Assembly (NCBI GenBank): GCA_963702935.1
Contig: OY969772.1
Span: 806,001 to 870,000, forward strand
Length of the DNA: 64,000 nt
Origin: DAOTWA01 sp963702935
GTDB lineage: Bacteria > Chloroflexota > Anaerolineae > Anaerolineales > Anaerolineaceae
Reading direction: 5' to 3'
A model generated the notes under the pieces. The model was not told where the DNA came from and searched no databases. It was given only the letters and a program-made list of their open reading frames with translations. Both the position numbers and the translations under genes were made by a program. Below are positions 26,001-34,093 of this stretch, in pieces (position 1 is the stretch's first letter; the number at the start of each line of letters is the position of its first letter).

Positions 26001-28028
26001 GCTTATGGGAGCACTCCCTACACCTCTGCATCTACGGCGGAATACGTGGGAGCCAACTCGGGCCTGACCCTGGTAAAACAGGCCGGCGCATCGACGGAAG
26101 GACCCTGGTCGTCTTCTTTGACAGGGGTAGCCCCGGCCAGCAATATCTACTATAAGTTCACGGTGATCAACACCGGCGGACTGGCGCTCAGCCCGGTCAG
26201 CGTCACCGATACTGAGCTGGACATGTCGAGCTGCACGCTCACCGATCCACTCCCGGAAAATGGGGCCACCTTCTGCGTGGTGGGGCCGGTGACGGCGGCC
26301 TCGACGATCGGCACTTATACCAACACGGCCACAGCGCACGGCTCGAGCCTGGAAAATACTTATGATTCGGAGCCTTCCTCGGCCAGTTACACCTTATCGT
26401 CGCCGGACCTGACCGTGACCAAGGCCAACGATACCGGCGACGGCGGAGCGGTTGGGACGGCTTTCACGTGGAGCTTAACCGTGGCGAATGTAGGCACGGC
26501 AGAGGCCACTTTCACAGACGGGCAGGCTCTCCTCTCGGATACGCTGCCGGCGAACGCCACGTATGGCGATCTAACCACCGGCAGCTTCACGGATATCACG
26601 AATTCCGCAAACATCAGTTGTGGAATCACCACGGGAACGTTGCTTTGTTCAGCCAGTGGCAAGGACGTAAGCATCGCGACAGGGGGCAGTTTTGAGATCA
26701 CCTACAGCGCTACGCCGACGGCTACAGGCAACCTGGCCAACACAGCCACCGTGGACCCGAACGGGAGCGTCACCGAGAGCGATGAGAGCAATAACACGGG
26801 ATCAGATACGGTGACGGTCAACGCGACCACTGCGGACCTGGAAATCACCAAGACGGACGGCGTTGCCAGCGTAAGCCCCAACGGAAACGTGGCTTACACC
26901 CTCGTGGTGGCCAACCACGGGCCGGACAAAGCGGACGGAGCTACCTTGCGCGACGCAGCCGTCACGGGCATCCAGGTGAGCGGGGTAACCTGCAACTCTG
27001 CCACCAACGGGGCCGTCTGTCCGACCTCAGGCAATACCGTAGCGGATCTGCAAGGCGCGGGCATCGTGATCCAGACTCTGCCAAACGGCGGCAGCCTGAC
27101 CTTCACGGTGGCGGCTACCATCACTGCCACGAGCGGCACGGTGACCAACACCGCTACCATCACGCCGCCGGAAGGCACGAGCGACACTTCAACGGGCAAC
27201 AACTCTGGCAGCGACTCGGACACAGTGACCTCTGAAGGGGCGCGCACGTACACTCTGTTCATGCCGCTCGTATCCGGAAAGGTTGAAAGCAGCAGCGTCT
27301 CGAAATGGGGGGTAGAGCTTGGGTATGAAGATTTGCCGTTGTCCTCCGGGCTGAATGACTTTGACTATAACGACTGGGCCGTGGCTATCGATGGCGCGAC
27401 CACGTATGCTTCCGCATCTTCCAATCTGATGCAGAAGATGGTGATGTCGTTCACTCCCCTGGCTCGCGGCGCAAGTTACGACCACCAATTCCAGGTGTTT
27501 ATCCCGGCGCAGAAATTCCCCAGCAATGGGAGCGCTGTGCTGACCCTTTACGATCAAAACCATACCCTCCTGAGCACTCAGACGATCCCCTTCGTCGGCG
27601 GCGTGGATAATGTATTCGTAATCTTTTCCAAAACGTCTACCGTTTTTCCGGGATCTGTGGTGAATTCGATTGAAGGGAAAACGCCGGTCCCTGCGCAACG
27701 CTATGCGCAGCTCAGCATCGTGTTCGATACGCCTTTCCCCTTCACTTTGGATAAAGGCGATCTCAGCCTGCCGCACGGGCAGGGATTGTTCTTCGACCCC
27801 CGTCTGAATGTCTTGAACACCGGAGAACAGGTACACATGGGCGACATCCGGCTGCTGAGCGTTCCCTCCACGAGCTGGTTGTGGCCGGAGGAAGGCGTGA
27901 GAATCGATCGAGCCTACCCAAGCGTTATTTACAGCGCCGGCAATCCGCCGGGATTCACCTTCCCGCTCTCCTGGTGGACGAACTTCAACCATTGTGTATA
28001 CGATGGCGTGAAGTGCGGCACCCCCTAA
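23004..28028 (+). CDS. Giant secreted DUF11-repeat surface protein with LruC-like domain
   Basis: 1674 residues with a signal peptide (about 1-36, ending PALPAQA). Several DUF11-type beta-sandwich repeats follow (for example FSKAFSPASAVAGGSSTLIF at about 320, ISKAFQPNPIAVNGVSQL, AKDFAPNPILTNGTSTLTF, LEITKTDGVASVSPNGNVAY). Between the first two lies a jelly-roll-like insert around residues 470-640. The C-terminal 250 residues include NDFDYNDWAVAI, the acidic signature of LruC/DUF4842 domains. The LFMPLVSG stretch before it resembles the 'YLPLV' tail motif of Chloroflexota secreted proteins. A structural or adhesive cell-surface role is likely. The start has a TATAAT (22941-22946) 58 nt upstream but no clear ribosome site. 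The frame is intact over 5 kb. A hairpin follows at 28090. Confidence 0.88.
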   Translation: MKPSLHLVSLLSRISGTVLVVLLVGELISPALPAQAAAALAVTPLAWNITGLDSNDVTSGPNHFPVGARVCNTGDVAAANVKSSFDWTSSDAYIDLRAGTSTAYTADGVSLDPGQCTDFYYEVEITRNAAAYDHTRRYVITAAADGGLSGSTPTPREIYVEHLISQNRNSVTNVKLDGVSIPNGGTMALTVGNTYTIELDGGTATNGYNQLESFISLPNTVFQILSVSSTYSVSSLGSPISLLYADLCGWDNNPTSPTYRSCIGSDGKSGGTVATTYQIKIIGGGGTSQSLNTLLYDFSGSSFHYNSDFSSSARTASIIDPTQVTFSKAFSPASAVAGGSSTLIFTLANPTPSTLTGIHFTDDLPASPGAMTVANPPHAATSGCGAPTFSPTSGDSSISFADGSIAPNSICTVSVSVSIPSTPTTGTYANTSNSLYIGSVDTGHTANADLELTTTAAGTGICGLTLAKWTLPSNDTTPPTPTTLADNVSVAAASAGQGLTGQLDTSSGNPIGSLQLYGWPKSGPIVTGTSPYYQFAIDTSQYTQVKMQFDAQRKSNGPDNVFIYYSANGSTWTQENSTAINASTGAFTAFGPYDFTGQTNGSGATYFRVYGWGANATSQGNDINLDNVAFTGCGEPEPLTISKAFQPNPIAVNGVSQLTFTLTNPNSAQLSGVQFQDTFPDGMQVASTPAASTSNCGTPTFAPASADTSLTFSGGSLAANGTCTVNVNVTASTAGPHTNISGFVSSTESGTNSSPSGSATASLTALQPPVLAKDFAPNPILTNGTSTLTFVVTNPNPDDSLPNVSFTDTFPTSPDVMQVAGAPNASTSGCGAPTFSPVAGAGSISFSNGTIAAGGQCRVQVDITAPATGDYANISGVVSATIATVTSEGNSAEDTLKVNAPHPGLTLSKQVSSSASGPWTPFVVVSPGADVYYRLIIENTGDVPLSSISVTDPDVSLAGCSWPGTLPVASPTQDPTAECTVGPITAQLGDTLNTASAQGAYGSTPYTSASTAEYVGANSGLTLVKQAGASTEGPWSSSLTGVAPASNIYYKFTVINTGGLALSPVSVTDTELDMSSCTLTDPLPENGATFCVVGPVTAASTIGTYTNTATAHGSSLENTYDSEPSSASYTLSSPDLTVTKANDTGDGGAVGTAFTWSLTVANVGTAEATFTDGQALLSDTLPANATYGDLTTGSFTDITNSANISCGITTGTLLCSASGKDVSIATGGSFEITYSATPTATGNLANTATVDPNGSVTESDESNNTGSDTVTVNATTADLEITKTDGVASVSPNGNVAYTLVVANHGPDKADGATLRDAAVTGIQVSGVTCNSATNGAVCPTSGNTVADLQGAGIVIQTLPNGGSLTFTVAATITATSGTVTNTATITPPEGTSDTSTGNNSGSDSDTVTSEGARTYTLFMPLVSGKVESSSVSKWGVELGYEDLPLSSGLNDFDYNDWAVAIDGATTYASASSNLMQKMVMSFTPLARGASYDHQFQVFIPAQKFPSNGSAVLTLYDQNHTLLSTQTIPFVGGVDNVFVIFSKTSTVFPGSVVNSIEGKTPVPAQRYAQLSIVFDTPFPFTLDKGDLSLPHGQGLFFDPRLNVLNTGEQVHMGDIRLLSVPSTSWLWPEEGVRIDRAYPSVIYSAGNPPGFTFPLSWWTNFNHCVYDGVKCGTP

Positions 28029-28089
28029 GAGCAGGCTACCTCCCGCGACCAGGCAAACGGGACCTCCAATTTCAGCATACGTAAGATCA

Positions 28090-28123
28090 GCAAGGGCGTT
28101 GGCAAATAAACCAACGCCCTTGC
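28090..28123 (+). terminator. Terminator-like hairpin after the DUF11 gene
   Basis: Perfect 13-bp stem GCAAGGGCGTTGG / CCAACGCCCTTGC with an 8-nt loop, 62 nt after the stop. The T-run is missing, so it may be a processing or pause hairpin. Confidence 0.6.
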
Positions 28124-28267
28124 ATGTGGCGCGCTCCACCGCCCGGCCAGAATCCCACTATAATGTCTGTATCCGCCCGGAAATATTTCCTGGTGATCCT
28201 GGCGCCCTTCGGGGTGGATGAACTTACCCCGAGAGGACCCCTTATTTCTTATCGATTGAGGTGAGCG

Positions 28268-29206
28268 GTGAAGCCAACCCCCCATTTTTCTCTGATCAAG
28301 CCCTCGACGCAAGTATTCATCAAAGAAGCCAAAAAGTCGCCGGGATTCTCGCTCTTCGACTTCATCCACGGCTACGTCTACGCGCGCTGGCCTTACCTGT
28401 ACATCAGCATCGGCACGGGTGAGCATCCCCTGGCGCGCGCCTTCGGCCCGCTGGCCGGCCGCTTGATCGGCCTGTTTAGCGCCCACAAGGCGGGCAAAAC
28501 CGCAACCGGACGCGACGAGCGCGTCAGCCTGGCCGACACCTATCACGGCAAGACCATCCCCCTGGAGACGGCCAGGCTGCTCGTCACCATCCGCGAGCCG
28601 ATTCGCATCGCCGACCTCGAACAGGTCATCCCTTATAAACGCGCACGATCCATCCTGCTGGAAAACCCCGACCACATCGTCGCGCTGGAATGCCCCTGCC
28701 GGTCGGCGCGCGCCCATCCTTGCCTGCCGCTGGACGTGTGCCTGATCATCGGCGAGCCGTTCGCCAGCTTCACCCTGGAGCACCACCCGCAGCGCTCGCG
28801 CAGCATCAGCCAGGAAGAGGCCATGGAGATCTTGCGCGCCGAAGACGAGCGCGGCCACGTGCACCACGCCTTCTTCAAAGACGCCATGCTGGGGCGCTTT
28901 TACGCCATCTGCAACTGCTGCGCTTGCTGCTGTGGAGCCATCCAGGCGCACCAGCACGGCACGCCTATGCTGGCTTCCTCGGGCTTCACTGCCCACGTCG
29001 ACGAAGATTTATGCCTGGGCTGCGGCGATTGTACCCCGTTCTGCCAGTTCGGCGCGCTCTCCATCCTGGACAATGTCAATCACGTGGATGAGGCCGCCTG
29101 TATGGGCTGCGGCATCTGCGTCTCCAAATGCGGGCAGGAAGCCATTACGCTGCAGCGCGACCCGGCCAAAGGCCAGCCGCTGGAGATCTACGCGCTGGGC
29201 AAGTAG
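28268..29206 (+). CDS. 4Fe-4S ferredoxin-type protein
   Basis: 312 residues, cytoplasmic. The C-terminus has two classical [4Fe-4S] motifs: CLGCGDCTPFC and CMGCGICVSKC (CxxCxxCxxxC). Two further cysteine groups lie upstream (CPCRSARAHPC...C near 140-160 and CNCCACCC near 220), enough for an extra cluster. The family occurs in anaerobes as an electron-transfer protein of undefined partner. GTG 28268 is preceded by GAGGTGA. The 3' end overlaps by 19 bp the 3' end of the convergent DUF89 gene. Confidence 0.85.
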   Translation: MKPTPHFSLIKPSTQVFIKEAKKSPGFSLFDFIHGYVYARWPYLYISIGTGEHPLARAFGPLAGRLIGLFSAHKAGKTATGRDERVSLADTYHGKTIPLETARLLVTIREPIRIADLEQVIPYKRARSILLENPDHIVALECPCRSARAHPCLPLDVCLIIGEPFASFTLEHHPQRSRSISQEEAMEILRAEDERGHVHHAFFKDAMLGRFYAICNCCACCCGAIQAHQHGTPMLASSGFTAHVDEDLCLGCGDCTPFCQFGALSILDNVNHVDEAACMGCGICVSKCGQEAITLQRDPAKGQPLEIYALGK

Positions 29207-30426
29207 AGCTGCACCAGCCCCCAGCGGCCGTCGCTCAGCCAGTCTTTATCCAGGGCGGACGTCTGCTCTGCCTGCCCCGCTCGCAGGCCAGCCACGATTT
29301 CCGATTTCAGGGTGCGCAAGGCCAGCAAGGGCGCGGGGAAATAAGCCAGCGCCGCCCCGAACGGCGTGGTGAAGGGCCAATGCAGGTCGCCCAGCAGGCG
29401 GCGGTAGTGGGCGTCTCCCTTGGTGATGACCCAATCCGCGCCGCCCAGCTCTGCCAGCAAAGCGGCGGGCGCCTCCCACAGCGGCAGGGGTGAATTCCAG
29501 AAGAGATGCGGGCGCAAGCGCAGGCGGCCGTCCGCGAGGGCGGCCCCCAGGCGCTGCCCCAGGCGGCGGGTGGCCGGCTGCGCTTCCCCGGCCAGGAAAG
29601 CCAGGGCGGGCTGCACGTCCCCCGGCAAGGCATCCGAGACGAAGGTGGGGTGGGCCTTCAGGTGCAGGCGGGCGCTGGAGGCCGGGTGGCTCGCCAGCCA
29701 ATAGTCCACCAGGCAAAGATCGGCTACCAGCTCGAAACCGGCGTTGTCCACCAGCCAGTCCAGCCGGGCAGGAGCTCCCGCCAGCCGGGCCAGCCCGCCC
29801 GCCGCCGCTTGCCGGTCGTCCACCAGGATGTGCTCTGCCGCCTGGTTGAAATCGACCGGATGACCTTTTCCGGCCGGCCACAGGCTCAGGTCGGCGCGGT
29901 TGCCCCACAGGTCGGTTTCCAGCAGGCGCGCCCAGGCGTCCGCCGAGGGAGGGCCGTCCTGTTCCAGTTCCTCCACGCGCGCACATAAAGCGGCAATCAG
30001 CGCGTGGCTGGTCTCCAACCCCAGGCGCTTCTGATGGGCAAAAGGATCGGCCAGATAGGCCGGCCCGGGCTGGAAGTAACCGATGGCCGCCAGGATACGG
30101 CGGTAGAAATACGCCTCGACGAGGAACCAGGGAGCGTGCAGCCAATCCTGGCCCCGGTAAGGCGCCAGATAGCCTACCCAATCGGCCTCGTCCGGGGCGC
30201 CCGGGTCGTGGAGGGGGCGCAATGGGGTCTCCGGGATCTCGGCTATCAGCTCCTCGAGGTGGGAGCGCACTTCGGAAGAAAAATCGTTCTCCGCCATCAT
30301 GCGCCGCAGGATCTCCGGCAGGCGCACGACCACAGAGAAGCGGGTAAAGGTGCCTTCTTCAGCCGCCTTCAAGGGCGGCGGCAGGGGCAGAGCAGGGCGT
30401 CTGATTTTTGACAGGTTCATGTTCAC
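29188..30426 (-). CDS. DUF89 / ARMT1-like metal-dependent phosphatase
   Basis: 412 residues. The DUF89 pattern is complete: ADPFAHQKR near the N-terminal helical part, LWGNRADLSLWPAG, HILVDD, the Asp-Asn metal site LVDNAGFELVADLCLVDYWL, and DWVITKGDAHYRRLLGD (the K-G-x-x-N/H-like phosphate loop). Members are Mn/Ni-dependent phosphatases that remove damaged sugar phosphates or related metabolites. ATTATA on the plus strand at 30428-30433 (TATAAT on the gene strand) is so close to the start that the transcript may be leaderless. ATG 30426 or ATG 30420 is the start. Confidence 0.85.
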   Translation of the reverse strand: MNMNLSKIRRPALPLPPPLKAAEEGTFTRFSVVVRLPEILRRMMAENDFSSEVRSHLEELIAEIPETPLRPLHDPGAPDEADWVGYLAPYRGQDWLHAPWFLVEAYFYRRILAAIGYFQPGPAYLADPFAHQKRLGLETSHALIAALCARVEELEQDGPPSADAWARLLETDLWGNRADLSLWPAGKGHPVDFNQAAEHILVDDRQAAAGGLARLAGAPARLDWLVDNAGFELVADLCLVDYWLASHPASSARLHLKAHPTFVSDALPGDVQPALAFLAGEAQPATRRLGQRLGAALADGRLRLRPHLFWNSPLPLWEAPAALLAELGGADWVITKGDAHYRRLLGDLHWPFTTPFGAALAYFPAPLLALRTLKSEIVAGLRAGQAEQTSALDKDWLSDGRWGLVQLYLPSA

Positions 30427-30493
30427 TATTATAATCTTTGCGTCCTTTCCACCCTCCTGGCATTCTCATGTTTCCTTGACAACGACTGTGGTC

Positions 30494-30608
30494 TGTGTCA
30501 TTACCCAAAGGGTACACTACGTGCGCGAGCCCTGGGCGTTCATTGCCCGGCACTCTGTGTACCCTCCGTGTAAGGGTGCACAGAGTGCCGGGCGAGGGTA
30601 ATGACACA
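30494..30608. repeat. Nested inverted-repeat element
   Basis: Outer 13-bp inverted repeat TGTGTCATTACCC (30494-30506) / GGGTAATGACACA (30596-30608) encloses a 20-bp hairpin (30545-30564 with 30574-30593, one T-G wobble, 9-nt loop). No ORF inside. MITE-like or a large regulatory hairpin. Confidence 0.8.
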
Positions 30609-30645
30609 ATTCGACTTTGAGAACGCCATGTTCCACTCTCTGTGG

Positions 30646-30698
30646 GTGTGCACGCACGAGTTGTCAGGCAGCAGTTGGAAACTGCACCTACAAATTGC
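30646..30698. repeat. Dispersed repeat, copy 1 (GTGTGCACGCACGAG...)
   Basis: About 50 bp shared with 63951-64000: GTGTGCACGCACGAGTTGTC, AGGCA, a GCAGTT-GGA-AACTGC hairpin and CACCTACAAA. This copy has an extra GCA. More hairpins follow (GCCAGC...GCTGGC at about 30702 and GTCGGC-GAAG-GCCGAC at about 30729). Together with 30494-30608 these fill the 452-bp gap before 30879. Confidence 0.85.
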
Positions 30699-30878
30699 AC
30701 GAAGCCAGCCTGTGCTGGCTAAAAACCAGTCGGCGAAGGCCGACTTCGTGTACTTCGTTGCAGCGATTTCAATCGCCTGAAAACGGCTGACAACCTTTGC
30801 GCGTACACTCTCTGCGGTGAATAGTATTTTCGCCAAAAGCTGGTAGAATCTAGCTGAAGCTTTCACAAGGACCTTCGC

Positions 30879-31469
30879 ATGGAACCCCGGCATCTCAAGC
30901 AACTCTTCGGACTGCTGCTTCTAGGGACGATCCTGGGCGCCGCCGCTATCTCCCCCTTCTTTACCGGCGTGCGCCCCGGGGCGCTTCCCGGCGGTGTCAG
31001 CGCGGCGCAGGCTCAGTATCCGGCGTCCACGGAGTCATCCGGCTATCCCGCACAGCCCACCGAAGACTCCGGCTATCCGGGCTCGAATCCGCAGCCTACC
31101 TCGCCGCCCGGAAACGCGCCTACCTCGGTGCGCACGCCCACCTCGGCATTCACACCCACCTCGGGCACGCTGACGGTAACGACCACCCCTACGCAGACCC
31201 TCCAGCCCAGCCCCACCACGACCCTGTGGGTGGATCTGTACCGCACGGAGAACGCGGAGATGGGTGAGTTCCAGGCCACCCCCCTGCCCACGGAGACGCG
31301 CACCCTCAGCCCCACCCCGACCTTCACGCCGACTCCCACCCCCACCCCCACCCCGCCGCTGGTCAAGGTGAATTGGAGCGTATTCGCGGCCGGTTGGTTG
31401 GGCACCCTCTGGCTGGGAGTCGCGCTGAGCATCGTGGTGATCAAATTCAAGGTGATCGACAAGAAATAG
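30879..31469 (+). CDS. Secreted Pro/Thr-rich stalk protein with C-terminal membrane anchor
   Basis: 196 residues. An N-terminal hydrophobic segment (about 9-28) acts as signal or anchor. The middle is almost entirely Pro/Thr/Ser (SGYPAQPTEDSGYPGSN, FTPTPTPTPTPP). A second membrane helix (about 165-188; FAAGWLGTLWLGVALSIVVI) and a basic end KFKVIDKK follow. No enzyme domain. It is likely a cell-surface spacer protein like that at 1212-1904. AAGGA precedes the ATG by 8 nt. Convergent with the phosphopantetheinyl transferase gene. Confidence 0.75.
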   Translation: MEPRHLKQLFGLLLLGTILGAAAISPFFTGVRPGALPGGVSAAQAQYPASTESSGYPAQPTEDSGYPGSNPQPTSPPGNAPTSVRTPTSAFTPTSGTLTVTTTPTQTLQPSPTTTLWVDLYRTENAEMGEFQATPLPTETRTLSPTPTFTPTPTPTPTPPLVKVNWSVFAAGWLGTLWLGVALSIVVIKFKVIDKK

Positions 31470-31482
31470 GGGAATCAGCCGT

Positions 31483-32235
31483 TCAGGGCAAGCCCTGCCA
31501 GAAGGCCGGCTGCCAGCCCTGGCCTTCCACGATCAGCGCGGCCACGTATCCCGGCGCCGGAGCGAACGATTCCATGCGCCAGCGCTGCACTTCGCGGGGG
31601 TCATCTGTGACGCTCAGCAGGCGAACCGGCTCTTCCGGGAGCAGCGTCACCTCGAAGCGTCCCAGCGGGCGGGCCAGCCCGTCCCCCAGGGCCTTGAGAT
31701 AGGCTTCTTTGCGCGTCCAGCAGTTGAAAAAGGCGGCCGGCCGGCGCTCCTCCGGCAGGGAGAGCAGGCGGGCGTTCTCCCCCGGCGCGAAGAAGGAGCG
31801 GGCGATGGACTGTAGGTCCGGGACGGGATGCATGAATTCCAGATCGATGCCGACCTCCCGGTGAAGAGCCAGGGCGCACAGCGCCATCTCCCCCGAGTGG
31901 GAGAGGTTAAAGCGCAGTCCCCTCTCCTCCGCCAGACTGCCGGAGAGAAAAGGCTTGCCATGTGGGCCGTACCCAAAAACCACCTCCTCAGGAAGAACGT
32001 CCAGGTAGCGGCCCAGAATCCTGCGCAGAGAGCCGCGGGCGGCTATAAAACGCCGGCGGTCGCGCTCGAAGACGAAACGAGCAGCGCGCCGGCTTTCCTC
32101 CTCCGCAAGGGTGCGGGCGAAGCCTTCCAAAGCTTCGCCGGACGGCTCCAGCTCGATGCGCCAGACGTGCACCTCCCCTGGGGAAAGCCCCAGGAGTGGG
32201 GGAGGAGGGAGCCATTCGGGGAGCGCATCCATCAT
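31483..32235 (-). CDS. 4'-phosphopantetheinyl transferase (Sfp type)
   Basis: 250 residues. All three family motifs are present: RFNLSHSGEMA (P1), VGIDLEFMHP (P2, Mg2+ ligands D and E) and FFNCWTRKEAYLKALGDGL (P3, W/F-x-x-KEA). At this length it is the two-domain Sfp/AcpT class rather than the ~120-residue AcpS. It transfers the phosphopantetheine arm of CoA to carrier proteins of fatty-acid, polyketide or peptide synthesis. No synthase gene is adjacent. ATG 32235 follows AAGGA and is preferred to TTG 32244. Confidence 0.93.
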   Translation of the reverse strand: MMDALPEWLPPPPLLGLSPGEVHVWRIELEPSGEALEGFARTLAEEESRRAARFVFERDRRRFIAARGSLRRILGRYLDVLPEEVVFGYGPHGKPFLSGSLAEERGLRFNLSHSGEMALCALALHREVGIDLEFMHPVPDLQSIARSFFAPGENARLLSLPEERRPAAFFNCWTRKEAYLKALGDGLARPLGRFEVTLLPEEPVRLLSVTDDPREVQRWRMESFAPAPGYVAALIVEGQGWQPAFWQGLP

Positions 32236-32358
32236 GGTGGACAATTCCTTACCCGGTCAAATCACAAATTCATTCTACCCGCGCCGGTTTAGATAAAAAA
32301 TTGTAGCATGTCTTGAATTTTTATGCTAAACTCTCCACAAATCTGCGGAGGTGGCGCA

Positions 32359-33009
32359 ATGGCTGAACCCAGACTCGACGATACTCTGGACGACGAACAG
32401 CGCAAGCTGGTTTCCGGCCTGGACAGCCCTATCAAGATCCAGGCCTTCCTCGACGAAACGCCTTACAGCCCGGAGGACGCCGACCGCTGCCCGGTCAGCG
32501 TGCTGCGCGACCGCCTGGCGCACTGCCTGGACGGAGGCTTGTTCGCGGCGGCGGCGCTGCGGCGGCTGGGCTACCCGCCCCTGGTGGTGGATCTGCTGCC
32601 GGAGCCGGGCACGGACGACGACCACGTCCTGGCCATCTACCGGGTGGGGGGGTGCTTTGGCGCCGTGGCCAAATCCAACTTCGTGGGGCTGCGCTACCGC
32701 GAGCCGGTATATCGCAGCCTGCGCGAGCTGGTCATGTCCTATTTCAGCGACTTCTTCAACGTGAACGGGGCCAAGACCCTGCGCTACTACACCGCTCCGC
32801 TCGATTTGAGGAGCCTCGACGCGCTGGAGTGGATGAGCCAGGACCGCGGCGCGGAAGCCGTCGAGCGCCACTTCAGCAAGCTACGCCGCTACCCCCTGCT
32901 CAGCGCGCAGGCGGCGGCCGCCCTCTCGCCCGTGGACGAGCTCTCCTACCGGGCAGGCATGTTGAACGTGAATACCGCCGGCCTGTACAAGCCCAAGACT
33001 AAACCCTAA
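32359..33009 (+). CDS. Transglutaminase-like cysteine-protease-fold protein
   Basis: 216 residues, soluble. A conserved Cys at the start of a helix (AHCLDGGLFAAAALRRLGY), a following strand LVVDLLPE, then DDDHVLAIYRVGG with a candidate catalytic His and AKSNFVGLRYREPVYRS suggest the transglutaminase/papain-like Cys-His-Asp arrangement. No exact family is recognised. ATG 32359 has a strong GGAGGTGG site; the upstream in-frame start at 32323 has none. The stop codon lies inside the 33004-33030 hairpin. Confidence 0.65.
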   Translation: MAEPRLDDTLDDEQRKLVSGLDSPIKIQAFLDETPYSPEDADRCPVSVLRDRLAHCLDGGLFAAAALRRLGYPPLVVDLLPEPGTDDDHVLAIYRVGGCFGAVAKSNFVGLRYREPVYRSLRELVMSYFSDFFNVNGAKTLRYYTAPLDLRSLDALEWMSQDRGAEAVERHFSKLRRYPLLSAQAAAALSPVDELSYRAGMLNVNTAGLYKPKTKP

Positions 33010-33030
33010 AGGTCTGCGAGACCTTTAGGG
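33004..33030 (+). terminator. Hairpin overlapping the 32359-33009 stop codon
   Basis: Perfect 12-bp stem CCCTAAAGGTCT / AGACCTTTAGGG with a 3-nt loop, followed by TCTTG. Likely a weak terminator or transcript-stabilising hairpin before the dehydrogenase gene. Confidence 0.7.
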
Positions 33031-33050
33031 TCTTGAGAAGGAGTTGAATC

Positions 33051-34055
33051 ATGGAAGTACCGAAAAAAATGCGCGCCATGCTGCTGATCGAGCAGCGCAA
33101 GCCGCTGCAACGGATGGAGGTGCCCGTGCCCCATCCCGGGCCGGAGCAGGTTTTGATCAAGGTGAACGCCTGCGGGGTGTGCCGCACGGACCTGCACATC
33201 CTGGACGGCGAGCTGACCGAGCCGAAGCTGCCCCTCATTATGGGCCACCAGATCGCCGGGGTGGTGGCGCAGACCGGCCAGAACGTGAGCAAGTTCGAGC
33301 CCGGCGAGCGCATCGGCGTGCCCTGGCTGGGCTATACGGACGGTACTTGCCGTTACTGCCGGCGCGGCCAGGAGAACCTGTGCGAGCATCCCCTCTTTAC
33401 CGGTTACACCATCGACGGGGGCTACGCCGAATACGCCGTGGCCGACCAGCGCTTCTGCTTCCGCCTGCCGGAGGGCTACAGCGATACTTCCGCCGCTCCG
33501 CTGCTGTGCGCCGGGCTGATCGGCTATCGCACCTATCGCCTGGCTGGCCCTAACGTAGAGAGCCTGGGCATCTACGGCTTCGGCGCCGCCGCGCACATCG
33601 TGGCGCAGGTGGCCGTGCACCAGGGCAAGCGCGTGTACGCCTTCACCCGCCCGGGCGATACCCAGGGGCAGGAATTCGCCCGCAGCCTGGGCGCCGTTTG
33701 GGCGGGCGGCTCGGACCAGTTGCCCCCGGAGGAGCTGGACGCGGCCCTGGTTTTTGCCCCGGTGGGCGCGCTGATGGTCGCGGCGCTGAAAGCCGTCTCC
33801 AGGGGCGGCAGCGTGGTGAGCGGCGGCATCCACATGAGCGATATCCCCGCCTTCCCCTACCACCTGCTGTGGGAGGAGCGCAGCTTGCGCTCGGTCGCCA
33901 ACCTGACCCGCCAGGACGGCGAGGAGCTGCTGGCCATCGCTCCCCAGGTGCCGGTCAAGACCTCCGTGCAAACCTTCCCGCTGGAAGAGGCCAACCGGGC
34001 CTTGGACCTGCTGCGCGCCGGCAAAATCGAGGGGGCGGCTGTTTTGGTCGTATAA
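33051..34055 (+). CDS. Zinc-dependent alcohol dehydrogenase (MDR family)
   Basis: 334 residues. N-terminal GroES-like domain with catalytic-zinc Cys in NACGVCRTDLHILDGE, then GHQIAGVVAQTG in place of the usual GHE, and the structural-zinc lobe GTCRYCRRGQENLC. The Rossmann domain has LGIYGFGAAAHIVAQVA for NAD(P) binding. It oxidises alcohols or reduces aldehydes; the glutamine in GHQ changes a residue that is normally Glu next to the zinc ligand. An AAGGAG-like site precedes the ATG. azlC begins 39 bp downstream and may be co-transcribed. Confidence 0.92.
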   Translation: MEVPKKMRAMLLIEQRKPLQRMEVPVPHPGPEQVLIKVNACGVCRTDLHILDGELTEPKLPLIMGHQIAGVVAQTGQNVSKFEPGERIGVPWLGYTDGTCRYCRRGQENLCEHPLFTGYTIDGGYAEYAVADQRFCFRLPEGYSDTSAAPLLCAGLIGYRTYRLAGPNVESLGIYGFGAAAHIVAQVAVHQGKRVYAFTRPGDTQGQEFARSLGAVWAGGSDQLPPEELDAALVFAPVGALMVAALKAVSRGGSVVSGGIHMSDIPAFPYHLLWEERSLRSVANLTRQDGEELLAIAPQVPVKTSVQTFPLEEANRALDLLRAGKIEGAAVLVV

Positions 34056-34093
34056 TGGGGCCATTAATTCCACCCTGCCGGGGAAGCTCACCT

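Noticed and set aside
30540..30902. 120-codon minus-strand frame across the nested inverted repeat
   Set aside because: It spans hairpins and repeats and encodes low-complexity sequence without a supported start.
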